DNA of 42,487 bases from Bacteroidales bacterium (GTDB taxonomy: Bacteria; Bacteroidota; Bacteroidia; Bacteroidales; Tenuifilaceae): assembly GCA_025361485.1 (NCBI GenBank), contig JANYLA010000070.1, positions 1 through 42,487 of the forward strand, in the 5' to 3' direction. Below are positions 33,810 to 41,395 of this stretch, piece by piece; the stretch's first letter is position 1; every line of letters starts with the position of its first letter. The notes under the pieces were generated by a model, which worked only from the letters and a program-made list of their open reading frames with translations, did not search any database and was not told where the DNA came from. The translations under genes were made by a program, and so were the position numbers.

Positions 33810-36188
33810 TTATTTTTTCTTTCTTAAGGTTTCGAGCTCTGCAATTAAGGCAGCCATTTCTTTCTCTTTTCTTTTTATCTCAGAGATATCGAAACCTATA
33901 TTGATAATTTTTGTAACCTGACCATGCTCGTTTATAATAGGTGTATACACCTCTGAGATGGTAACCTCATTGCCATCAATATTTAAGCTGAATTCTCTAT
34001 CTTGCTTAAGCCCTTTAGATAGATTCTCCCAGAACTTCTTGAACTCTTTTGGTCTGTTTTTAGCAACGAAATCTAGTTCAGAGATAAGTTTTCCTTCAAT
34101 CTCATCTTTATCACCTCCAAGTACTTCGGTGTTTTTATTGTTGATGTAGGTAATTACACCTGCAGGATCGAGTTCCGTTATTAAGCAAGTATGGTCGAGA
34201 ACCAAAAGGAGCGCTTTCATTTCATCCTCACGTTGCAAATTGAGCTCCTGCTCAACCTGAATTTCGAGTAGGCTTTGCTCAATCTCTTCGGCCTGTTTAT
34301 GCGCTCTAATCTCAAGTTTTTTGGATTCGGTAACATCCTGTCCAAGGAAATAGATTTTGAAAATGGAACCAAACTCGTCAAATGCGGGGCTAATACTAGC
34401 AAGTATGTATAATTCGTTCGAATTTTTATCAACCCAATGCATGGTAGATTTGAATGTGCTGCCCGACAAGACATCGGCCCAGGTACCCTTAAACATCCCT
34501 TTTTCGTCAGAATGAATAAATTCTGTAAGACTTTCCCCTTCAAGTTCTTGCCTAGTGCAACTCATTAAAGCTGCTATATTATTGTTAGGGTTGATAATGC
34601 TTCCATCCTCATTTAACTCGCAGTATAGCAGTGCTTCATTAATGGAAGCGGACATACCCTCCATTTCCAATGATTTACGAGCCATTTCTTCTTGGGTGGC
34701 CTGCATTTCTTCCATATTCTGACGCATCTCCTCTTCCTGAGCAGCCATTTCTTCGCGCTGCTGTTGTGATTGTTCGAGGAGCTGGTTTGTACGAATGTTA
34801 TTTTTAACGGATGAAAGTGTTGATGAAATGCTAATTCCAATTTTTTCTACAAATTCAATCTCGGAGTCTTTAAAGTCGCTGAATGATGCAATCTCGATTG
34901 CACCAAAGATGGCTTCTTCAAGTTTTAGAGGAACAATTAGCAACGATGTAGGAACGGCCTCTCCTAGGCCTGACGTTATGCGAATATAATCGGCTGGGAT
35001 TTCTTTTAGATGGATTGTCTCCTTTTCTACAGCACAGGTACCAACGAGCCCTTCACCGATTGCAATTCTTTTTTCAAAAAATTTCTTGCGATTATATGCA
35101 AAGGCTGAAAGTAATTCAAGATGTTTATACTCTGGATCTTCATCGTTATAAATGAACAGTCCGCCTTGATTAGCATCGAGGTAGTTAACAAGATTTTGAA
35201 TAACGTTGTCGGCTAGTTTGGCTAGATTGTTATTATTTTGACGAAGAATGTCACCAAACATCGCAATTCCAGCTGTTGACCAATTTCGTAGGTCATCCTC
35301 TTTTTTTCTTTTTCCCTCCTCAGTGTTCGCCAGTTTTAAACTTTGACGCATGTTAAGTAGCGATGTGCCCAGAATATCCTGATCTCCGATTACCTTAAAG
35401 TTAGCATCAAGGTTATTTTTTCCGATTTCGTTAGCGAAGTCGGCCTTATGCTTAAGGTTATCGATTAGATCGTTGATAGATTCTACGATTTGTCCAATTT
35501 CATTATTTTGATTAAAGTCAATTTTATTCGGACTGTCACCCTTTGATAATTTTTTAACCGATTCAGTAATCTCTTTCAAGAGCTGAATGACTGGTTTCAG
35601 GATAATTGTTATCGTTAAGTAGAAAACAAGCGAAGCAAATAATACAACAAATATTAAAACAAGTTTATTTTGAGAAAGACTTTCGAGAATCTCGCTCTTA
35701 TTGACCGATATTCCGAGATAAGTCCCATAAGAATCGATGTACTTGTAGCTGAACAGCATATCCAACTTGTTGCCATCTTTATAATCGGTATAGCTGATAA
35801 ATCCTTGTTTGCTATGAGATGTTTTTAATTGTTGCAAAAGGGAACTTGGTATTCTTTGACCCTCTTTATAGGCATGAAGAATATATTGACCTGAATTATC
35901 GAGAATAAAAGGAAAATCGGTTTTGTAAAATGCATTTTGGTTAAAGAAAGGTTTCAAGACAAGATAATCGGAATTGTTAAAACCAAGACCAGTTTGATTC
36001 TCGACCAGCTGAATGGTTTCTGACATCTTACCGAGATAAACTTCCATCTCCTTTTGGGCTGAAAGTAGAACCCTTTTTTTTGCAAGATGATAAACTGAAA
36101 AACCAGAGGCTGCATACAAGATCACTACTATAGGGATGGTGAATAGTAGGATTTGTTTATTCAGGTTCAGGTTTTGTGTATACTTCAT
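33810..36188 (-). CDS. Cache-HAMP-GAF-PAS-PAS sensor without output domain
   Basis: 792 residues. TM1 (about 13-36), a periplasmic Cache-like domain (40-170; FYKTDFPFILDNSGQYILHA), TM2 (176-197), HAMP and HAMP-like segments (198-290), GAF (325-462), and a Glu/Gln/Met-rich coiled coil (465-510). PAS1 (513-635), a second coiled coil and PAS2 (668-775) follow, and the protein then ends. There is no histidine kinase, MCP signalling, GGDEF or phosphatase domain. It is flanked by a canonical CheR upstream and a degenerate CheR downstream. The coiled coil has Glu pairs in the setting EEMQAT...EEM (493-502), like receptor methylation sites. I infer it is the receptor of the system. Confidence 0.87.
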   Translation of the reverse strand: MKYTQNLNLNKQILLFTIPIVVILYAASGFSVYHLAKKRVLLSAQKEMEVYLGKMSETIQLVENQTGLGFNNSDYLVLKPFFNQNAFYKTDFPFILDNSGQYILHAYKEGQRIPSSLLQQLKTSHSKQGFISYTDYKDGNKLDMLFSYKYIDSYGTYLGISVNKSEILESLSQNKLVLIFVVLFASLVFYLTITIILKPVIQLLKEITESVKKLSKGDSPNKIDFNQNNEIGQIVESINDLIDNLKHKADFANEIGKNNLDANFKVIGDQDILGTSLLNMRQSLKLANTEEGKRKKEDDLRNWSTAGIAMFGDILRQNNNNLAKLADNVIQNLVNYLDANQGGLFIYNDEDPEYKHLELLSAFAYNRKKFFEKRIAIGEGLVGTCAVEKETIHLKEIPADYIRITSGLGEAVPTSLLIVPLKLEEAIFGAIEIASFSDFKDSEIEFVEKIGISISSTLSSVKNNIRTNQLLEQSQQQREEMAAQEEEMRQNMEEMQATQEEMARKSLEMEGMSASINEALLYCELNEDGSIINPNNNIAALMSCTRQELEGESLTEFIHSDEKGMFKGTWADVLSGSTFKSTMHWVDKNSNELYILASISPAFDEFGSIFKIYFLGQDVTESKKLEIRAHKQAEEIEQSLLEIQVEQELNLQREDEMKALLLVLDHTCLITELDPAGVITYINNKNTEVLGGDKDEIEGKLISELDFVAKNRPKEFKKFWENLSKGLKQDREFSLNIDGNEVTISEVYTPIINEHGQVTKIINIGFDISEIKRKEKEMAALIAELETLRKKK

Positions 36189-36216
36189 CTCAATTCAATT
36201 TATTTGTGCTATTCAA

Positions 36217-37056
36217 TTATTTTTTAACGTAAGCCTGACCAATTTTTTCGAACTTATTTGCCCAAGGCCCAAGGATTGTTTCATGCATTCCGAGTAGAAG
36301 GCATCCTTTAGGGTATAAATTAGCGTGAAAAAGTTCAAAAACTTTATTCTGTAGGCTATAGTTAAAGTAAATAATAACGTTTCGGCAAAGTATTAAATCA
36401 AATTTTGCAAAAAACAGATTCCCGTCATTTACTAAATCGTGTTTCCGGAATATTGGTTTTTCGGTAAGGAATTTCTTAATGGTGATAGTATCTTTTAACT
36501 TGTCGATATCGAAATATTTTTCGTAAGGGACATCGTTATACTCCTCAAAGTTGAGAGGGTTTTGTTTGATAACCTTATCAAAATTATCGAGGTAGCCAAT
36601 GTTGAATCGATATTTGTAAACTCCTTTTTTGGAGGCATCAAGTACATCGGTATTTAGGTCGGTGGCGAATATTTTTGCCTTGTCGAGCATATCCATCTCG
36701 TTCAGCAAAATCATCATTGAATATACCTCCTGACCGGTGGAGCAGCCTGCATGCCAAATATTGATGGTTTTATTATTTTTGAATCGAGGAAGAACTCGTG
36801 AGCGAAGCAAATGCCAAATGGGAGGATCGCGGAAAAGTTCGGTTGTATTTACTGTAATCTCTTTAACAATGTTCTCAGCAAAACAGCTGTCCTGCTTGAT
36901 GTTCGTTATTAAACCTCCAAGATCGAGGTTCAAATCGGTTAAAACCTTAAGCAAGCGCCGCTTCAATGATTTATCAGAATATTCCGAAAAATCGTATTTG
37001 GCAACGTTTTTAAGTGTAGTTACAAAGTATTGAAGATCCTGATCCGTTACAATCAT
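36217..37056 (-). CDS. CheR-type protein-glutamate methyltransferase
   Basis: 279 residues, full CheR: N-terminal helical domain with SLKRRL, EITVNTTELFRDPP (62-79 region), SAM site WHAGCSTGQE (GCSTGQE 104-110), ATDLN with Asp133, and CRNVIIYF (Cys224-Arg225-Asn226). It should transfer methyl from SAM to glutamate side chains. There is no chemoreceptor, CheA or CheW in the window. It is the first gene of the long minus-strand operon and has a leader of about 100 bases with a candidate promoter and palindrome. Confidence 0.92.
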   Translation of the reverse strand: MIVTDQDLQYFVTTLKNVAKYDFSEYSDKSLKRRLLKVLTDLNLDLGGLITNIKQDSCFAENIVKEITVNTTELFRDPPIWHLLRSRVLPRFKNNKTINIWHAGCSTGQEVYSMMILLNEMDMLDKAKIFATDLNTDVLDASKKGVYKYRFNIGYLDNFDKVIKQNPLNFEEYNDVPYEKYFDIDKLKDTITIKKFLTEKPIFRKHDLVNDGNLFFAKFDLILCRNVIIYFNYSLQNKVFELFHANLYPKGCLLLGMHETILGPWANKFEKIGQAYVKK

Positions 37057-37356
37057 ATCAAAATGCCTGAAATTTAATCAGGTTGCTTCCCCTGATTCAA
37101 TACTGTACGTTTATTAATACTTCGTTTGTGAGCTTAAAAATATTAAATTTCATTAAGCTTAAACTTGCTAAAAATATAAATACTTTGCAAATCTGCAAAG
37201 GTCTAAGAGGGTTTATTTTAAAATGAATGACTAATATGTTGATTATTTATTGTGAATTCAGCCTTTAGGATGATTAAAATCGAGTCATTATTCTGTTGAA
37301 ACATGATTTATTGGTTTGTTTTACCCCCACTGCAATCTTTCCTTTATGGTTTTTCC
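37057..37356. other. Intergenic region upstream of the Sia/Che operon
   Basis: No ORF. It holds the candidate promoter and palindrome (37169-37200) and a leader hairpin AATCAGG/CCTGATT (37076-37082 with 37091-37097, 8-base loop) about 20-40 bases before the CheR ATG. The part 37201-37356 is the 3' flank of the endonuclease-family gene; no terminator hairpin was seen there. Confidence 0.5.
37169..37200 (-). promoter_or_regulatory. Candidate promoter with overlapping 18-bp palindrome
   Basis: On the minus strand TTTG (37196-37199), 19-base spacer, TATTTTTA (37169-37176; one mismatch to TAnnTTTG). The perfect inverted repeat CTTTGCA-AATC-TGCAAAG (37183-37200) covers the -33 element and half the spacer, as a repressor operator would. 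It lies 113 bases before the canonical CheR start. Confidence 0.5.
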
Positions 37357-38409
37357 CTATTGCTGAAGTCTAAATTTTATTGTTATTGGATTATGATCGG
37401 AGCTAACAAATTTAAGATTGAAAGTATGATTCTCAACTACCTCGATGTTCGGTGAAACAAGGAAAAAATCTATTATCGAGCTATATGTTTGACCAGGAGT
37501 AAATGATTCGTTGAGGTATCGATTTGTTGGATATCTGGGATCAAAAACCCATTTCCAATCAATTGGCATAAAATTAGCGTTGACGTTGGTAAGAATAAAG
37601 AAATCAACCTTATAGTTTTCGCCAAAGGTGTTTAATTTGAATTCGGGTGGAGACTGATTCCAATCTCCACCGACTATTACATAGTTACCTTTTGAATATT
37701 CATTAAGCACAAAGTCTTTTAGGTATTGCATTTCCTGCTTCTTAAGGCTTCCATCATCAAAAGCCGACATGTGAGAATTGATGAGTACGAACTCTTTTCC
37801 GTTATTTGTTGGATATCGATTTACTAGCATGCATCTTCTCAGGTTAAATAGCCTTGTAGGCCAACTGAATTTTCCGGGGTAGCCAAAGCGAGTTGATTTC
37901 GTTGGCGCAAATTTGCTTAAACTCAATATACCTGATTTAACCCGACCCATTGGCGAAGATGGCGGAATAGGCACGAATCTCACATCATAGTTTGGGGCGA
38001 AAGCCGACGAGTAATTTTTGTGTGCAAGTATTATATCTATTTCGTTGACATAATAGCTTCGTTTTGAGTAAAGATCAACCTCTTGAATCAGATAAAAAAC
38101 GGAAGATGTTTTCGTCTTAACGAATCGTGTAATAGAATCGAGGTTGGAAATTGTTCTCTCATAGGTGTCACGAACTTTTTTGCCGCTATCGTAGAAAAAG
38201 TCCATGTTATCGCCTAGCCCCGCATATCCAATATTCCACGATATTGCGCTAAGTTCGGAGTTGCATTGAATCGTATCGGGTTTAGCTTTTTCCGAAATAA
38301 TGAGCTCTTGGGGAGGATCGTAGTAGGTAATGGTTGAATAGATTATAAATAGACCAAAAAATAGAATAACTGCTAGCATGGCAGTGGCTATTATCCTTAG
38401 TATCTTCAT
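37357..38409 (-). CDS. Endonuclease/exonuclease/phosphatase-family protein, membrane-anchored
   Basis: 350 residues with one N-terminal membrane segment (about 8-24), then an EEP domain. Motifs: SWNIGY (57-62), LIQEVD with metal-binding Glu110, LINSHMSAF, VGGDWNQ and FVSSDHNP. These cover the catalytic Glu, His, Asp-x-Asn and terminal Asp-His. Members cut nucleic acids, phospholipids or inositol phosphates; the substrate here is unknown. The membrane anchor suggests action outside the cytoplasm. It is a single-gene unit. Confidence 0.85.
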   Translation of the reverse strand: MKILRIIATAMLAVILFFGLFIIYSTITYYDPPQELIISEKAKPDTIQCNSELSAISWNIGYAGLGDNMDFFYDSGKKVRDTYERTISNLDSITRFVKTKTSSVFYLIQEVDLYSKRSYYVNEIDIILAHKNYSSAFAPNYDVRFVPIPPSSPMGRVKSGILSLSKFAPTKSTRFGYPGKFSWPTRLFNLRRCMLVNRYPTNNGKEFVLINSHMSAFDDGSLKKQEMQYLKDFVLNEYSKGNYVIVGGDWNQSPPEFKLNTFGENYKVDFFILTNVNANFMPIDWKWVFDPRYPTNRYLNESFTPGQTYSSIIDFFLVSPNIEVVENHTFNLKFVSSDHNPITIKFRLQQ

Positions 38410-38594
38410 AGCTCTTTAAGTTTTGCTAAAGTTAAGGATTCTAGCCAAATCAGCAAGAAAATATGAAAGGTGTTCAATGTCATTGTCATTAAAATAGTTT
38501 GATCTTAATTTATAATGGATTAATCTGATAATTCAGTTTAAGATACTGTTAAATATCCAACTTCATAGGATTGTCGTTAGAACCATTATTAGCC

Positions 38595-38625
38595 TTTGGA
38601 AGCTAATTTTTTATATCTATCTTTG
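38595..38625 (+). promoter_or_regulatory. Promoter of purQ
   Basis: TTTG (38595-38598), 19-base spacer, TATCTTTG (38618-38625): a perfect Bacteroidota-type promoter, about 118 bases before the purQ ATG, leaving a long leader. Confidence 0.75.
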
Positions 38626-38651
38626 CCCCGAAATTCAAATTGCTACTATGA

Positions 38652-38710
38652 AATGTCCATGATTAGCAATATGCAAACCGGAATGAATAAATTTCAACAT
38701 CATGGACATT
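38652..38710 (+). promoter_or_regulatory. Long-range stem in the purQ leader
   Basis: AATGTCCATGAT (38652-38663) and ATCATGGACATT (38699-38710) are perfect 12-base complements enclosing 35 bases, all between the promoter and the purQ ATG 32 bases later. No known purine-riboswitch core was recognised. It could be a leader RNA structure or a pair of protein-binding sites. Confidence 0.5.
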
Positions 38711-38742
38711 CCATCTGACCTTAACAAACAAAACTAGAACAG

Positions 38743-39441
38743 ATGAAATTTGGCGTTGTAATATTTCCAGGTTCAAACTGCGACCGCGATACGGTCTATG
38801 TTTTGAAGAATATTCTTGAGCAAGAAGTTGTTGAACTTTGGCATAAGGATACCGATATTCAGAATGTCGATGTTATTGTATTGCCAGGCGGCTTTTCATA
38901 CGGCGATTATCTACGTTCAGGTGCATTGGCTCGTTTCTCACCAATTATGCAGAGGGTAATTGAGTTTGCAAATAATGGTGGTTATGTTTTTGGAATATGC
39001 AATGGATTTCAAATCCTATGCGAAGCAGGTCTTTTGCCTGGCGCTTTAATGCACAACAACCACCGCAAGTTTTCTTGCAAAAATGTTTATTTGATTCCCG
39101 ATAGCAAAATCGCTCCAATAACCAATCATCTTCCACGTAATAGAGCGCTTAAAGTTCCTATTGCGCATGGTGAAGGGAAATATTATGCCGATAAGGAGAC
39201 CATTGCTCAGATGCGTTTGAATGGACAAATCCTTTTCCGTTATAGCGACGAGAATGGGAATGTTTCGGAGGCAGTTAATCCAAACGGTTCATTGGAGAAC
39301 ATTGCAGGGGTTTGTAACAAAACCATGAACGTTTTTGGAATGATGCCTCACCCCGAAAGAGCATCTGACGATGAGCTTGGAAATACCGATGGTCGTTTGA
39401 TTCTCGAATCGCTTATTCGTTCGATCAAAGAGAAAGCCTAA
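38743..39441 (+). CDS. purQ: Phosphoribosylformylglycinamidine synthase, glutaminase subunit
   Basis: Class I glutamine amidotransferase that supplies ammonia to PurL, converting FGAR to FGAM in purine synthesis. 232 residues with VVIFPGSNCDRD, LPGGFSYGDYLR, nucleophile Cys86 in FGICNGFQ, and the His203/Glu205 pair in MMPHPERASDD. It is stand-alone, so the cell should have separate PurL and PurS, but neither is in the window; some relatives instead use one large fused PurL. Its stop overlaps the stop of a convergent dehydrogenase gene by 4 bases. Confidence 0.95.
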   Translation: MKFGVVIFPGSNCDRDTVYVLKNILEQEVVELWHKDTDIQNVDVIVLPGGFSYGDYLRSGALARFSPIMQRVIEFANNGGYVFGICNGFQILCEAGLLPGALMHNNHRKFSCKNVYLIPDSKIAPITNHLPRNRALKVPIAHGEGKYYADKETIAQMRLNGQILFRYSDENGNVSEAVNPNGSLENIAGVCNKTMNVFGMMPHPERASDDELGNTDGRLILESLIRSIKEKA

Positions 39442-40154
39442 AGCTGCCTTACATCAAGGAGCACATTTTGATGTCTTTCTGGTTTATCTATCACCTCAAG
39501 AATTTTTGCTGCTACCGATTCAGCTGATGTCAGCTGTCCTTTTGTTTTATATCCAATAAATTTTTCGAGATGAGGGAAATCTTGCGGTTTAGTTGATCTA
39601 ACATGCTGTTGCATATTGGTATCGACAATTCCAGGCGCAATTGAAAAAATCTTTAGACCTTTGGAATCGTAATCATTTTCAGCCTGCTGTACTTGCGAAA
39701 ACATGTCGATTGCTGCCTTTGAAGCGCAGTAAGGTGCCCACGATTCAATGGAATGTCTGGCTGCACCTGAACTAATGTTGACAATTATCTTAGAAATATT
39801 TTCTTCATTATAGATTTGAATAAACTTATTGGAGAGTATTGCAGGGCATATGGTATTTAGGTTAAATACTTTGACAATTGATTCATTGTTTTGTTTCCCA
39901 ATCGGTTTAACATCACCGATTATTCCTGCATTATTGATTAATACTACTTTGTAAGCATCTGAATGGTTTTCGAGGTTGATATTTAAGGTCTCATCAACTT
40001 TACTTAAGTCAATGGTAGTGTGTTTATACCTTGAGTTTTCAATAGAGCAACTCCTCGAAAATCCGTACACAATTGAATCTTCGATTTGCAGTGCTTGCTT
40101 AGCAAGGGCTTTGCCAATTCCTGAACTTGTTCCGGTGATATAAAATACAATCAT
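39438..40154 (-). CDS. Short-chain dehydrogenase/reductase
   Basis: 238 residues, classical SDR: cofactor motif TGTSSGIG (7-14), LINNAG (72-77) and the catalytic set Ser128/129, Tyr142 and Lys146 in PYCASK. APGIVDTNM follows the active site as usual. It looks closest to the sepiapterin/benzil reductase group, so NADPH is the likely cofactor; the substrate is unknown. It follows the YbhN-type membrane protein gene by 10 bases (same operon) and ends tail-to-tail on purQ. Confidence 0.88.
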   Translation of the reverse strand: MIVFYITGTSSGIGKALAKQALQIEDSIVYGFSRSCSIENSRYKHTTIDLSKVDETLNINLENHSDAYKVVLINNAGIIGDVKPIGKQNNESIVKVFNLNTICPAILSNKFIQIYNEENISKIIVNISSGAARHSIESWAPYCASKAAIDMFSQVQQAENDYDSKGLKIFSIAPGIVDTNMQQHVRSTKPQDFPHLEKFIGYKTKGQLTSAESVAAKILEVIDKPERHQNVLLDVRQL

Positions 40155-40164
40155 CTAATTAGTC

Positions 40165-41247
40165 TTAAACTTTACCAACAAACTTCGACTTAATCCATCT
40201 TGGAAAAATAATTGCACCGATTAGCAGGTAAGGGTAATAGCTTATCATACGCCAAAGCAATGCCATTGCAATTACCACCGAACCAAGCAAAGCAGCATCA
40301 ACAGGGATAAACTCACTAAGATATCGCGTAAAAATATATTCTGAAAACCCGCTGCCGCCAGGAGTTGGGCTAACTAATTGTATAACAGACATCGCCAGTT
40401 GGCGAACAAAAATTAGCAAATGATGATTTACTGAGAAAAAAGCCAACAATAAAGCGTTAACCACGAAATACCTCGATGACCATGAAAGGAATGTTGTTCC
40501 AAAAGCCTTTAGCCAAAACAGAAATGATTTTTTTTTGAACTCTTTTGAGCTAGAAATAATATCGGTACCAGCTCGATTAGCGCCATGTTTCCATCTGCGT
40601 AAAATAGGAAGTTTGAAAATGATCATTATAAGCCACTTTAATCCTCTTGGGTTTACGAAAAGTCCATAGGCAAGTAATATAACCCAAACAAGTTTTAGGA
40701 GAAAACCAACTATGCAGAAAATCAAAATATCTTGAGCAAAACTTGAAAGACCTGAAGTTATTCCGAGCCCAAATAACGCCTGGGGCGTGACCATCAAAAT
40801 CAGTATAGGGAATACTAAGACAAAATATAGCTCATCGAGGAAAGAGGTTATCATCACAACGGCTGAGCTTTTTCCAACGCTTAGCCCTTCCTTGTTTACA
40901 TAAATTGTTGCAACAGTTGTTCCTCCAAAAGCGGATGGTAATATTGCCGATGAGAACTCCCAAAGCATAATCACCCTAAATGATTGCCTAAAGCTGAGCA
41001 TATTTTCGGTTAAGACCCTTAACCTTAACATATAGCCAAAATCGCGCAATCCCATAAAACAAAAGGCAATGAAAATCCAGAAAGCGGACCACCAAGTAAA
41101 TGTGATAACATCAAATGCTTTTGGATTAAATTCTCGGTAAAAAAGATATCCAACAACGCCTAACCCAATAATGATTGGGTAAAACGCATTTCTCAGTTTG
41201 ATTTTAGATAACGGATTATCGCTTATATTGGGTATTGTTTTGTGCAT
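40165..41247 (-). CDS. YbhN/LPG-synthase-type integral membrane protein
   Basis: 360 residues with about eight membrane segments and the family motif SPTPGGSGFSEY near residue 295. It belongs to the flippase-like/lysylphosphatidylglycerol-synthase membrane family (UPF0104). It lacks the C-terminal aminoacyl-transferase domain of MprF, so lipid lysinylation cannot be inferred; lipid handling is a reasonable guess. A perfect -7 element (TATTTTTG on this strand, 41267-41274) lies 20 bases upstream. Confidence 0.85.
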   Translation of the reverse strand: MHKTIPNISDNPLSKIKLRNAFYPIIIGLGVVGYLFYREFNPKAFDVITFTWWSAFWIFIAFCFMGLRDFGYMLRLRVLTENMLSFRQSFRVIMLWEFSSAILPSAFGGTTVATIYVNKEGLSVGKSSAVVMITSFLDELYFVLVFPILILMVTPQALFGLGITSGLSSFAQDILIFCIVGFLLKLVWVILLAYGLFVNPRGLKWLIMIIFKLPILRRWKHGANRAGTDIISSSKEFKKKSFLFWLKAFGTTFLSWSSRYFVVNALLLAFFSVNHHLLIFVRQLAMSVIQLVSPTPGGSGFSEYIFTRYLSEFIPVDAALLGSVVIAMALLWRMISYYPYLLIGAIIFPRWIKSKFVGKV

Positions 41248-41395
41248 TCTATGTTTTGTTTGATAACAAAAATAGGAATATTATGTTACTGAATCGTTAA
41301 AAGTGGTTTAAACTAATGATTAAATAAATGGTCAATAGTGGGACTTGTTTTTTTCAATACTTTTGTCGGCTATATTTTGATTGATAAATATCTAC

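Larger units (their letters stand above)
38410..38742. other. Divergent intergenic region before purQ
   Basis: No ORF. It contains the purQ promoter (38595-38625) and leader stem (38652-38710), listed separately. The first 180 bases, next to the endonuclease-family gene, show nothing clear beyond A/T richness. Confidence 0.5.

Noticed and set aside
33810-36188. Reading the large sensor as a histidine kinase
   Set aside because: It ends after the second PAS domain; no HisKA H-box or N/G boxes of a kinase are present.
32377-37056. A normal chemotaxis gene cluster
   Set aside because: No receptor, CheA, CheW, CheY or flagellar/gliding genes are present, and CheB lacks its receiver.
38626-38742. 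Purine or other known riboswitch before purQ
   Set aside because: No conserved purine-riboswitch core or three-helix junction was recognised; only one long stem is seen.
40165-41247. MprF lysylphosphatidylglycerol synthase
   Set aside because: Only the membrane domain is present; the aminoacyl-transferase domain is missing.
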